Assembly (NCBI RefSeq): GCF_031198435.1
Contig: NZ_CP133548.1
Location: 3,878,001 to 3,942,000, forward strand
Length of the DNA: 64,000 nucleotides
From: Pleionea litopenaei
GTDB lineage: Bacteria > Pseudomonadota > Gammaproteobacteria > Enterobacterales > Kangiellaceae
Reading direction: 5' to 3'
The notes under the pieces were generated by a model that saw only the letters and a list, made by a program, of their open reading frames with translations, did not search any database and was not told where the DNA came from. Of this stretch, positions 43,961 to 53,500 are shown piece by piece (within the stretch, counting starts at the first letter, position 1; the number at the start of each line of letters is the position of its first letter). Position numbers and translations under genes: made by a program.

Positions 43961-44861
43961 TGGATTTGGGTGCTAAACTGACTAACGCGATACCACCCAG
44001 TATAAGGGCTCCTGCAGTCATTAAACCGAAACTCACGGGCTCATTCACGACCACGACACCTCCGAACATAGCCAGTAAAGGTACGCTGAGTTGGCTCACT
44101 GCCGCGGAGGGAACCGAAAGCCGTGGTAAAACGAAATACCAAACCGCGTAGCCTAAGCCAGACGCCAAGGCACCAGAAGCAACTGCCCACAGCATGCCAC
44201 TAAGACTTAACTCGGCGAACCATACCGTGACTATGAAGAGTGCGATACAAAGAGGGATGGTTCCAACAAAGTTTTCCGCAGTGTCTCGTAGCGGAGACTG
44301 TGATTGCTTGCCATCGAGCGTGTATATGGCCCACGCAATTCCAGAGCCAATCATCATTAATGTTCCAAGCAATGAGGGTTGTGCAAGTCCTGGAAGAAGC
44401 AAAAGAATTAACCCCGTCAAAGAAATTGCGATACCAAACCATTCCAGTTGATTCAGCTGATTGCCTTTGTAGAGTTGATAACCAACCATTGTGAGTTGTA
44501 CGGTGACAAATAAAATTAACGCGCCGGTCGCCGTTGTCAAGGTTTGATACGCGAGTGAAAAGAGTAGCGCGTAGCAAAACAACATGAGTGGAGCGATCCA
44601 TAACTTTCTAGATTTTAAAGGACGTAAAATTAAGTGTTTAGGTTTTTCGGGCTTATTTAAAAACTGCGCTAAAACGAACAATAACGCGGCGCCTGAAAGC
44701 AGGCGAATAATAGTAAAACTCGCCGCGTCAATACTGTCACTACCGAGAGCCAACCGACAAAGAACAGAGTTTGCGGCAAAAGCCAGTAGCGCGACCACCA
44801 CCATAAGCAGTGTGGTTAATTTGTAATGGATGGTTTGGTTCACCGATTCAGAAGGCTTCAT
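43935..44861 (-). CDS. EamA/DMT family transporter
   Basis: This inner-membrane exporter has about 308 residues and ten hydrophobic helices in two EamA repeats (first starts VVALLAFAANSVLCRLAL; second with LLGTLMMIGSGIAWAIYTLD). The family exports amino acids, nucleosides or other metabolites; the substrate is unknown. I start at ATG 44861 with GAGAG just upstream; ATG 44882 would add seven residues and has no ribosome site. It is convergent and overlapping with the DUF885 gene. Confidence 0.88.
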   Translation of the reverse strand: MKPSESVNQTIHYKLTTLLMVVVALLAFAANSVLCRLALGSDSIDAASFTIIRLLSGAALLFVLAQFLNKPEKPKHLILRPLKSRKLWIAPLMLFCYALLFSLAYQTLTTATGALILFVTVQLTMVGYQLYKGNQLNQLEWFGIAISLTGLILLLLPGLAQPSLLGTLMMIGSGIAWAIYTLDGKQSQSPLRDTAENFVGTIPLCIALFIVTVWFAELSLSGMLWAVASGALASGLGYAVWYFVLPRLSVPSAAVSQLSVPLLAMFGGVVVVNEPVSFGLMTAGALILGGIALVSLAPKSIKAESKSS

Positions 44862-45039
44862 AAACTCTCGAGCTCTAACCATTGTGGATTAAGCATACCA
44901 TGAAATATTTATTTAAACAGGTTTCACTTCGCTTGTTCGTGTAAGAACGTGTTTGTAAAACAAAGGGTTTTAAACTTGGGCGGTTCAGTTAAACTGCTAG
45001 AGTTGCGAAGGCCGCACAACGTTAAAGGAAAGGTGAGTG

Positions 45040-46170
45040 ATGACCAGCAAAGATACTCCAAGATTAAATGACCAGTTGATTGAACATGCTATCCGAGGTG
45101 GGCAACAGCGAGACAATGGCCAAGCTATTTCTCAGAGTCCAGTTTTCTCTAGCACCTTTCATTTGAAAGGTGAGACAAACTCGGCTAAGGATCAGTATGG
45201 TCGGTTCGATAATCCTAGCTGGCGCTCTTTAGAGCAACAACTGACTTTGTTGGAGGGCGGCGAAGCTTTAATCTTTCCATCCGGAATGGCGGCAGTCAGC
45301 GCCGTTTTTATGTCGTTATTGCAATCTGGCGACCGGCTAATCATGCCGAGTGACGGTTATTACGCCTCTCGTGCTTTTGTAGAGAATTTTCTGAGTCCTT
45401 TGGGAGTTGAATTGCGTGTCTGCTCGACGTTAGAGATGCTGCAGCAAGATCTCAATGACGTTCGAATGGTATTTGTAGAAAGCCCGAGCAATCCAATGCT
45501 GGACGTCGTTGATATTCAAGCACTGGCCGATAAAGCAAACCAAGCGAATTGTTTATTGGTGATTGATAACACAACATTATCGCCCATTGGGCAGCAACCA
45601 TTACGGTTGGGAGCCGATATATCGGTTTGCTCTGACACAAAATCAGTGAACGGTCACTCGGATACTTTATTTGGTCACATTGCCGTAAACGATGAGCAAC
45701 ATTATCAGCGAATTCGACAGTGGCGAACCCTTTCTGGCGCCATACCAGGGCCAATGGAAACCTGGCTGGTGCAACGAGGTCTGGCAACCCTCGATATGCG
45801 CTTAGAGAGAATGACAGAGTCTGCCATGATTCTGGCAGAAAACTTACAACATCATGAACACGTTAGGCATGTTCGATATCCAGGTTTACCGCAAGACCCG
45901 TCGCATCAGCTGGCAAAAATGCAACAAGCAAATTTTGGATCGATTGTAAGCTTTGACTTAGGCTCGAAAGTCCGAGCGGAGCAATTCCTCTCGAACCTAA
46001 ATTTAGTGATGGAAGCCACCAGCTTTGGCGGGTTGCACTCAATGGCTGAACGACGAGCGCGTTGGGGAACCGATAATGTTGCTGAAGGACTCATTCGTTT
46101 GAGTTTAGGCTGCGAACCGGCGACGTTAATTTGGCAAGATATTGAGCAAGCTTTAGGTCGACTTGATTAA
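45040..46170 (+). CDS. PLP-dependent Cys/Met metabolism enzyme, cystathionine lyase-like
   Basis: This protein has 376 residues and the Cys/Met metabolism PLP fold. The Schiff-base lysine is K201 in SDTKSVNGHSD, and the phosphate loop is PSGMAAVSAVFMSLL. FVESPSNPMLDVVDI and LVIDNTTLSPIG (PLP-ring Asp) follow, and the ending is AEGLIRLSLGCE. The serine instead of tyrosine after the catalytic TK is a small deviation. It could be cystathionine beta- or gamma-lyase (MetC/MccB type), and sequence alone does not settle which. The overlapping AGGAAAGGTGAGTG ribosome region favours ATG 45040. A strong hairpin follows at 46243. Confidence 0.88.
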   Translation: MTSKDTPRLNDQLIEHAIRGGQQRDNGQAISQSPVFSSTFHLKGETNSAKDQYGRFDNPSWRSLEQQLTLLEGGEALIFPSGMAAVSAVFMSLLQSGDRLIMPSDGYYASRAFVENFLSPLGVELRVCSTLEMLQQDLNDVRMVFVESPSNPMLDVVDIQALADKANQANCLLVIDNTTLSPIGQQPLRLGADISVCSDTKSVNGHSDTLFGHIAVNDEQHYQRIRQWRTLSGAIPGPMETWLVQRGLATLDMRLERMTESAMILAENLQHHEHVRHVRYPGLPQDPSHQLAKMQQANFGSIVSFDLGSKVRAEQFLSNLNLVMEATSFGGLHSMAERRARWGTDNVAEGLIRLSLGCEPATLIWQDIEQALGRLD

Positions 46171-46650
46171 ACGAGTGACGGAGCATCGGGTTAGATGAAT
46201 GGATCAGTGCGCAAAGGACACGTCTTGAAGCTTATAGGAGTATTGCCACTGGCTCTGGAGCAGCCAGTGGCAAACAAACTTAGTCCTTTAGTAAAAATAT
46301 CCTTGTTCAATAATTCGTCAAAAATTCAACTTATCGCAAGCTTCGATGTTTGTAGAGCATTATCGCCGACTAATTTCTAAAATGCGGATGGTCTTCATTA
46401 TCCGAAAAGATATATCTCAAGAAATGGATATTTTTTATTGGAAAGAATATGTTAGTTTTAGCCATCATGCAGTGCGCTTTCGAATTCAAAGCGAGCGAAT
46501 CTAAGTGAGACTTTTCAGACGTTTTTCTGATGGTTTTTAAGGAACTACAGGAGTCTCAAATTCGCCTTTAATATTTGAAAAATGGATGTTTATTAAAACC
46601 GAGTTTATCGGTTGACTGATCGAGTTTAGATGATCGCTAAGGAGTATCTA
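46171..46650. other. Intergenic region with one strong hairpin
   Basis: About 480 bases lie between two plus-strand genes. A 12-bp perfect hairpin (46243-46273) is the only clear structure; it lacks a T-run. The frame at 46195-46380 overlaps this hairpin, has no ribosome site and is not called. The promoter of the amidohydrolase gene must lie in the AT-rich second half, but no confident -35/-10 pair is visible. Confidence 0.55.
46243..46273. terminator. Strong hairpin without T-run, possible 3' end structure
   Basis: TTGCCACTGGCT (46243-46254) and AGCCAGTGGCAA (46262-46273) are perfect complements around CTGGAGC. The position, 73 bases after the PLP-enzyme stop, suits a transcript end, but the downstream ACAAACTTAG is not a typical U-tract. 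Confidence 0.45.
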
Positions 46651-48450
46651 ATGCGGCGAGAATGGTTTGGAGTTTTAATTGCTCTGTCCTTGATTTGTGC
46701 TTGTGAGCCAGTGGATAACGGCCCTTCGAGTTATGCAGGGCGATATGATGCAAAAAGTCTTTCTCAGCCTCCTGTTGCCGATAGAATTTTCATCAATGGA
46801 AACGTATACAGCTTTTCATGGAAACAACCCAATGGGAATGGCATTAGCGATGTCTCTGCACCGAAGCACTCTGATCAGTGGTTAGCTGATGCTCAAGCGA
46901 TTGCTATTAGCGGTGGCAAAGTGTTGGCTGTCGGGGCAAACGATGATATTCGTCACTATGCTAACGAACTAACTGAAGTGATCGATTTAAAGAATGCGAC
47001 CGTCATTCCTGGTTTAATCGATTCCCATGTTCACATCGAGCAATTAAGCAATCGACTGAATGAAGTTGATCTTGTCGGTAGTGAAACTCCGTCGGAAGTC
47101 GTTTCACGTATTCAAAACTATTTGCAGAAAAACCCGAAAAGCATCGATCAGTGGATTATTGGCTATGGATGGGATGAAGGCGCTTGGAACGGTCAATACC
47201 CTGACCGTAAACTCTTAGATCGCTATTTTCCAGATCACGCGGTGGTATTGAAAGGACGTCATGGTTTTGCGCTTTGGGCTAACTCGCAAGCATTGGTCGA
47301 ATCGAATATAGATGCCCGAACGGAAGCGCCGGTCGGAGGGCAAATACTGAAGGATGCGCAAGGCTTACCGAGTGGCATTTTACTTAACCGAGCGACGGAC
47401 CTCATTTTAAAAAGCATTCCTAAACCATCGAGTGAGCAGTTTGAAGATAGTTTATTGCGGGCCTTTGAAGAAATGGCTCGAAGTGGATATGTCGCAATTC
47501 ATCAGGCGGGAGCTGACCGCCATTTACTAACCGCCTTGCAGAATTTATCGGAAAGAGATCAACTGCCATTGAGAGTGTATGTTTTATTGTCATCGCGCGA
47601 CCCTGAGTTGATGCAACAATGGTTATCGGCTGGGCCGAGCAAAGACCCCAATGGTTTTCTTGATATTGGTGGTGTGAAAGCCTACTACGATGGTTCGCTT
47701 GGCGCGCGTGGCGCATTGTTAATTGATGATTATACCGACAAACATGGGGTTACTGGGGTCGGTGGCGTGGACTATCAATTCCCGCGAGAATTAGTCACCG
47801 CCGCGATTCAGAGAGGTTTCCAACTGGCTATTCACGCTATTGGCGATGCCGGGAATCGACAAGTGCTCGACTTATACCAAGAGCAATACTCGCTTAATCC
47901 AAGTATTAGACAGAATCGTCATCGAATTGAACATGCGCAAGTTTTATCTGAAACTGACTTGGCGCGTTTTTCAGAGCTAGATATTATCGCGTCAATGCAA
48001 CCGGCTCATGCGGTCGAAGATAGACTTTGGGCTGAACGGCGCTTAGGTCGAAAGCGAATGCAACACGCGTATGCTTGGCGAAGCTTACGGCAGCATCAGG
48101 TTGATGTGCTGCTTAACTCTGACGCACCCGGATCCGATCATTCTTTCTTTTACGGTTTGCATTCTGCGGTAACTCGGCAAGATAAAATGCATCAACCAAC
48201 GAATGGCTGGTATGCCGGGCAGGCGCTGACGGCTGAAGAAGTGGTCTTTGGTTATACTCGATGGCCTGCTTATGCAGCTTTTCGAGAATTGCAAAGTGGA
48301 CAGATCGCTCCTGGCTATTGGGCTGATTTTACGGTGGTCGATCGAGATATATTAAACGTTGCTGAACAAAGTCCTCCGGCATTGCTTGATGGCTTAGTTG
48401 TGATGACGATTGTTAATGGTCGGCTAGTGTATCGTGAGGGGCAAATCTAA
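46651..48450 (+). CDS. Amidohydrolase family (YtcJ-like) lipoprotein
   Basis: This protein has 599 residues. The signal peptide ends at the lipobox ICAC. The amidohydrolase_3 fold has the metal motif GLIDSHVHIEQL, further residues in IHQAGAD, FQLAIHAIGDAGNRQVL, RIEHAQVL and the C-terminal Asp in LLNSDAPGSDHSF, and the composite beta-sandwich end APGYWADFTVVDRDIL. Homologues are metal-dependent amide/ester hydrolases of uncertain substrate. AAGGAG six bases before ATG 46651 fixes the start; the longer frame at 46630 is rejected. Confidence 0.9.
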   Translation: MRREWFGVLIALSLICACEPVDNGPSSYAGRYDAKSLSQPPVADRIFINGNVYSFSWKQPNGNGISDVSAPKHSDQWLADAQAIAISGGKVLAVGANDDIRHYANELTEVIDLKNATVIPGLIDSHVHIEQLSNRLNEVDLVGSETPSEVVSRIQNYLQKNPKSIDQWIIGYGWDEGAWNGQYPDRKLLDRYFPDHAVVLKGRHGFALWANSQALVESNIDARTEAPVGGQILKDAQGLPSGILLNRATDLILKSIPKPSSEQFEDSLLRAFEEMARSGYVAIHQAGADRHLLTALQNLSERDQLPLRVYVLLSSRDPELMQQWLSAGPSKDPNGFLDIGGVKAYYDGSLGARGALLIDDYTDKHGVTGVGGVDYQFPRELVTAAIQRGFQLAIHAIGDAGNRQVLDLYQEQYSLNPSIRQNRHRIEHAQVLSETDLARFSELDIIASMQPAHAVEDRLWAERRLGRKRMQHAYAWRSLRQHQVDVLLNSDAPGSDHSFFYGLHSAVTRQDKMHQPTNGWYAGQALTAEEVVFGYTRWPAYAAFRELQSGQIAPGYWADFTVVDRDILNVAEQSPPALLDGLVVMTIVNGRLVYREGQI

Positions 48451-48499
48451 TAACCAATTTCTTGATCATAAGCGTTGCTTTTTCTAATCGAGAACTGGG

Positions 48500-49006
48500 T
48501 TATGGAATCACTCGTCTAGCCTGCCAGTAGTGCTTTTGCCAGTAAGGATTATCGAGTCTTGAAATGGTCACTCCGATACGAGTTGAAGCGTGCATGAAGT
48601 GATTGTCGTCGATGAAAACACCGACATGACGTGTCTTTATGTCGGTTTTAAAAAAAACTAAGTCCCCGAAGCGCAGGTCAGAAAAGGCAATCGTCATTCC
48701 TTCTTTTGATTGCAAGTAAGTCGTTCTGGCAACCGATTGTTTAAACACTTGCTGCATGGCTACGTACACAAAGCCTGAGCAATCTATACCATTGCGGCTT
48801 AGCCCGCCGAGTCGATAAGGTGTTCCGCGCCAACTTTGATAAAAAGCCATTAACTGTTGTTTTTGAGAGAGTTGATTGGCCGTTAACGGCGGTTTGCTCC
48901 GCGGTTTTTGAGCGGAGGGTCTCGTCGCTGTTTTCGACTCATTTGACGGAGTTGATTGGCAAGCGACGATTAAGGTTCCGATAGTTATTATGATTAAAAA
49001 ACGCAT
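48500..49006 (-). CDS. NlpC/P60 family lipoprotein, cell-wall peptidase
   Basis: This protein has 168 residues. The lipobox IVAC places the acylated Cys at 16. A Ser/Pro/Lys-rich linker leads to an NlpC/P60 domain with the catalytic Cys76 (RNGIDCSGFVYV), His in KTRHVGVFID and the third residue in HFMHAST. This is the Spr/MepS or NlpC type: a D,L-endopeptidase that cuts peptidoglycan cross-links or stem peptides at the outer-membrane face. It diverges from the tail-collar cluster on the other side. Confidence 0.92.
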   Translation of the reverse strand: MRFLIIITIGTLIVACQSTPSNESKTATRPSAQKPRSKPPLTANQLSQKQQLMAFYQSWRGTPYRLGGLSRNGIDCSGFVYVAMQQVFKQSVARTTYLQSKEGMTIAFSDLRFGDLVFFKTDIKTRHVGVFIDDNHFMHASTRIGVTISRLDNPYWQKHYWQARRVIP

Positions 49007-49145
49007 GTTCTCAGTTTAGCAGTTTGCAATGCTAAATTCTTATTTTAATTAACTCTGTTCCTGCCCTTCACTTTCGACCTGCGATTTTCCAATCTAAAAG
49101 GTGCTATCAGAGATTGTTGAGTGCCAAAAGCTGCGGTAACACTCT

Positions 49146-49163
49146 GTGTAATATCGTGTAATA
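49146..49163 (+). promoter_or_regulatory. Direct-repeat operator candidate, copy 1
   Basis: GTGTAATATCGTGTAATA is two 8-base repeats with a 10-base period, 135 bases before the start of the first cluster gene. A matching element with the same period lies 142 bases before the gene at 54556. Tandem repeats with one-turn spacing are what OmpR-type winged helices bind, and the FHA protein encoded at 59951-61003 has such a domain. The link to that protein is inference. Confidence 0.5.
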
Positions 49164-49195
49164 CCTAAAATGAATCGTTTCCTCCATAGTTTCAA

Positions 49196-49235
49196 TCAAG
49201 GCTTGGTTGCGAAGGTGTTGTGACCGAAACCTTGA
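49196..49235 (+). promoter_or_regulatory. Leader hairpin before collar-cluster gene 1
   Basis: TCAAGG (49196-49201) pairs with CCTTGA (49230-49235), and GGT (49205-49207) with ACC (49223-49225) inside it. It lies between the direct repeat and the start codon, the same relative position as the hairpin at 54456 in the second unit. Confidence 0.3.
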
Positions 49236-49298
49236 GTCACTTGTCCGGCACTTGGTGGCTGGATTTATTTAACGTAATGGAAATTTATGGAGATTATC

Positions 49299-49859
49299 AT
49301 GAGTACTGCATCACCCAATATTACACTTATCAACGATACCGCTTACGTCGCTCAATTTGTTGTTCGAAAGGGCGACCAAGTAATTGCTCGAATTCCAGGT
49401 GTCGAGCCAAAAGGAAAGATCCAAGTGCCTACGGCGGATAGTTATCAAGTTAGAGCTACGACCATTCTAAATAAAAACACTTATCAAACGGCACCGAAAA
49501 GTGCCAACCCCGGCGATAAGTTTCTTGCGCAAGTTTTACAAATTTCAGATCAAGGAACTTACGATTTTCAAATCGTTGAAGGAGCTGGCTCTAAGCCGGA
49601 TTCAATGGAGTTTGAATCGACCACTAACACGCCAGTCATTTTTAATGTGATGAAAGATGGTAAGCCACTGCAAAGTGTTACGGTAAGTGACAACTTCAAC
49701 AGTGAATCATTGTATGTCGGCAGTAACTTCTACATCTATGCCGTTATCAATGGTGTCACTACGGCTACTTTAAATACCAATGATGGTTCAGCTGTCATTA
49801 GTGCCGAAAATAACACCTCAGCACTTGAAGCGGACTACTTCCACTTAGAACTTAACTAG
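49299..49859 (+). CDS. Collar-cluster gene 1, two-module beta-rich protein
   Basis: This protein has 186 residues and no signal peptide or membrane helix. It consists of two beta-rich modules of about 75 residues (about 5-90 and 105-185). The second contains YIYAVINGVTTATLNTNDG, a pattern that recurs in gene 2 and at the start of gene 5. I know no named family. ATG 49299 has TATGGAG six bases upstream; the frame start at 49287 is rejected. It is the first gene of the collar-cluster unit (gene 1, 2, 3, collar protein) and is separated from gene 2 by a GC-rich hairpin. Confidence 0.7.
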   Translation: MSTASPNITLINDTAYVAQFVVRKGDQVIARIPGVEPKGKIQVPTADSYQVRATTILNKNTYQTAPKSANPGDKFLAQVLQISDQGTYDFQIVEGAGSKPDSMEFESTTNTPVIFNVMKDGKPLQSVTVSDNFNSESLYVGSNFYIYAVINGVTTATLNTNDGSAVISAENNTSALEADYFHLELN

Positions 49860-49866
49860 GTGACAG

Positions 49867-49888
49867 GGCCGCGATTTCAATCGCGGCC
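49867..49888 (+). promoter_or_regulatory. GC-rich intercistronic hairpin between genes 1 and 2
   Basis: GGCCGCGAT (49867-49875) and ATCGCGGCC (49880-49888) form a perfect 9-bp stem with a TTCA loop, starting 8 bases after the gene 1 stop. No T-run follows. It may stabilise the gene 1 message or partly terminate transcription, so that gene 1 is made in excess over gene 2. Confidence 0.45.
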
Positions 49889-49910
49889 GCTACTTTTAGG
49901 AAAGAGCAAG

Positions 49911-50507
49911 ATGGACGCTCATCAGTTAGTGATCACAAATTTAACGAAGCATCACGCGCATATTCGTTTAAAAATGGCTGCAGTTACCATTTGTGAACAA
50001 ATAATCTCAGCCTACTGTGAAGTCAGACTTGATAACATCTTAAATCCATTTGCCAATTTTTCGTGTGGTTGTCTCGTTGTGCAAGACGCTAAAACGATAA
50101 ACCTATTGCCACTCGATTCTCAGTACAGTAATGGTTGGTTTCGGTTAATCAATCGCCAAGTAGGGGCGTTATCTTGTCTTGAGCTAACTCAAACAAGTTA
50201 CTCAAAACTCAGTCGAGTGCTGCTGGAAAACTCGACGAGCATTGCTGCTCGATTCTTTGTTAAATCCAATGATTCGCTTGCCAGTTTTCAGCTAACTGTA
50301 CCGGCCAATGCAAGAAACGAAGTTAATTTGGCGCAAAGCATTAAGCTGGATGTCACCGTCAATGGCCTAACTCAATCGATCGTTAACTTGCCTCAAAGCT
50401 CAGCTCATTTTGTACTTAAAAAATGCCTAACAGAAGAGGGAGTGTTGGGGGGGGTTGCAATCGAGCAATCAGCTGAGTTTAAGTTTAGCGATTATAAATC
50501 GCGATGA
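49911..50507 (+). CDS. Collar-cluster gene 2, paralogue of gene 1
   Basis: This protein has 198 residues and the same two-module layout as gene 1. The second module has KLDVTVNGLTQSIVNLPQS, matching the gene 1 and gene 5 pattern, and ends EQSAEFKFSDYKSR where gene 1 ends EADYFHLELN. ATG 49911 has AGGA upstream; the frame to 49860 is rejected because it crosses the hairpin. A run of eight G (50447-50454) lies 18 codons before the stop. With seven G the frame would continue straight into gene 3. The similar ending of gene 1 supports the present stop. Confidence 0.65.
   Translation: MDAHQLVITNLTKHHAHIRLKMAAVTICEQIISAYCEVRLDNILNPFANFSCGCLVVQDAKTINLLPLDSQYSNGWFRLINRQVGALSCLELTQTSYSKLSRVLLENSTSIAARFFVKSNDSLASFQLTVPANARNEVNLAQSIKLDVTVNGLTQSIVNLPQSSAHFVLKKCLTEEGVLGGVAIEQSAEFKFSDYKSR
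50447..50454. repeat. Run of eight G at the gene 2/gene 3 border
   Basis: This is the longest G-run I noticed in the window. Loss of one G would fuse gene 2 in frame to gene 3; the present length keeps them separate. G-tracts of this length are typical contingency sites and also typical sequencing-error sites. Confidence 0.8.
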
Positions 50508-50538
50508 ATACCCTGTTTATATTGCTAAGGAGCGACGT

Positions 50539-53500
50539 ATGACTAATCAACAACCAAACGGAACTTTATATTGTCCTGGAAGAATAAATTTCAATATCAC
50601 TTGGAAGGCATCGAGTGATGGAGCGAGTGCGCAGGTGATATTCAAGAACTTAGATGCAGAGCAACAAAAGTCAGTATCGATTGAGCTTGGCAGTGAAGAA
50701 ACCAGCGTAGTACTTAACGCTAATGAGAAAACATCCATTGTCAGTGTCTGGTTATCGACCGCAGACGAATCTCCCAATTCTGTGAAATCTACATCGTCTG
50801 ATGATTGTGTTGAGTTTTGGTTGTCTTATCCCGTTGATCGAGACACGGTGTTTAAAAAGTCGATTGCTTGGTGGACGCGCCAAGGAATTCAACCGATACC
50901 TCCGATTAAATCGAATGCCTCTGAGCTAGACCATATACGAGTTGAGTTAGAAAATTGGGAAGCCGTATTCCCGTTTATGTGTTTAAATTCTCAACCGACG
51001 GACGTCATGATTAATTCAGATAATGAAGACGTCATTTATTTTGAACATTGGGATTCTTCTGAGCTTTACCAGACGCTTACCAAGGGGCAAACCTTTCCTT
51101 TACAGTTTTCAAAAGTAGAAGAAAGTTTAAAAGCCTTTCAGTCAAGTAGTCAGTTTATCAGTAGCTTTTATTCGCTGGCCAAGCCATTTGCTGATTTTCC
51201 AATATTGCTTCCCTTATTGAGAGAGCTTGATAACAACCAATCAATTGAAGACATCGAGAAGCAGTTAGAAAGTTGGCTTGGAGAACAATACACCTTAAAA
51301 GAGTTGGTGACTGGAAAAAAGAATGTACAGCTTTTAACTCAATGCTGGGAATCTCTTCTGGTTTTTCTTTTATTACCAACTTCAGATATTACTTCGACGG
51401 CCACATTGAAAGATATCATCGCCTCTATTCAGGTGTACTGCTATTTAGCGAAGCTGTTACAGGAAGTTCCTACCAGCCAAGTAACACCGTCTGAAGATGG
51501 AGAAACTGATTCTTCGAGTAACGAGAACAAAGATAACTATATAGCTAATGATATATCTGGGTTGCAGCAATGGTTGTATGCGCAATTGTTGGTGCCAGAT
51601 ATTTTAGTACCTGAAAACGACGGTTCAGTAACAAAGTCTAGTCAAGGATGGTATCGATTTGCGGGTATAGGCGAAGTTTGTGAGGTTTATTTAACAGAAA
51701 AAAGTTATTGCTTAGGGGATATTTCAAAAGTGAACAGTTTGATGGCGGGAGAGAGACGTCGTCAAAGAGAATGTTCTACCGAACGAAGCTGGACAACGGA
51801 AGTGGATATTAGTAACGATGATCTTCAGCACAATACGTCCACCAGTAATGAACACCACAACGAGCTCTCTGAGGAGGTTAGGCGCGTTATCTCTGATCAA
51901 GAAGAGAAGTTAAATGCGAACAAATTGACGCCGAACTATGAAAATCTAGGTTTGGTTATCAGCGGCTCTAGTGACACAACTTGGACCGACAATACATCGA
52001 CTCAAAATTTAGCGCAAACGTTTGCGCAAAAGATAACGGATTACGCAAGTGATAGCATTAAGCGTAAAGTAATGACTCATCGTCAAACCAAGCATTTTAA
52101 TGAAACAACCCATTCACTACGTGTCGACTTGGTAAATGATTCTGACGAAAAAGCCATTAATGCGGTTTATCGATGGATCGACATGTTGCATGTTTTTGAA
52201 ATGCAACGTAAACAAAGTGCATTAATTGTGGAGTTTATGGTTAATGCGCCTGAAGAAACCTTTTTGACATCAATAACCGATGAGAGTGGCGTTCCGATTT
52301 TTGAGCCGAGCGATCAGCAATTATTTTCGGACGCAGGTAATTATAACAAGATTACTCCGCAGAACTACTTAGAGTATCAAGCCTATTTCAACGCAGAACC
52401 ATTACCTAGACCACCAGAACAAAGTATTAGCATTAAAGAAAGCTTCAGCAATGAGGGTGGCCCAATCATTACGGGGAGTATTCCAATACCTGATGGTTAT
52501 CAAAGTGCAACGGGAGGAAAAATTAATCTAATGGTGAGTGACGCATCGCAGAAGCTCACCGGTTATTTTGGTCTAGAAAGCCCTATTAATGAAGGTGGGA
52601 AAAGCGGTGTTGAGTCTTCAGCAGACAGTTTATCTTTAAAAAGTGCAGAATTAAGCCATGACAATTCTAGCCATGACGATTCTAGTAATCACCATTCTAG
52701 CAATGACCATTCTAGCAATGACCATTCTACCAGAGATGATTCTAGCGATAATAATGCTAGCAAGAATAGTCCTAGTAAGAATAATCCAAACCCATCGTCG
52801 TTGAGCAGTTCCACCGACAATGACAATGAAGCGACTTCGAACATCGAGAGCCGTTCGATGGCGTTCACTGCATTAGACAAAGACAGTGCCGCCCAGAGCT
52901 CTGATTCGCCAACGCCGGTTAATGTTAATTTTCCGAATCCTCAGCCTGCGATCTATCAGGTTTCAGTGGCTAAACAATATAAAAGCGATGTTGCTTTTGG
53001 TATGGTTTGTAATGCAGCAAATTTTTCGGTTGAAGTCAGTATGACTTTGCTGCCTGATACTTCTACCTCGAGTAGTTACCCCCAACGATTAACAGCTTGG
53101 CAACAGCAGGTCTTTCGTATGCTTCTTCAAGCGTATCAAAGGCAGGTTAATGATTATAATCGACAGCTGCAAGCCCGTTTAAGTAAGGCGACAATGGGAC
53201 GCTCAAGAGAGATAGAGCAACAGAGTTTGAAAACAGCCATTAGTACGATTTTAACTGACACTTTAAACGATAAATCTCCAGAAGCTTTACGATTTATTGA
53301 TCGCGCTTTTGCGTGGCAAGATATGGCGTATCAGTTTTATGCTTGGCCAGCGGGTGAGCAGCCTGATGAACCCTGGGTGACTTCTCAAGATACATTACCT
53401 TATGACACCGATGCATTATTCAAAGCATTTCTTTCTGCGCAATCTGCGCGAGTTTTGCTTCCCGTTAAACGCCAGTTTTTGTCTGAAATATTATTTACAT

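Noticed and set aside
46195-46380. 61-codon reading frame as a gene
   Set aside because: It overlaps a strong 12-bp hairpin, has no ribosome-binding site and its product has no protein-like pattern.
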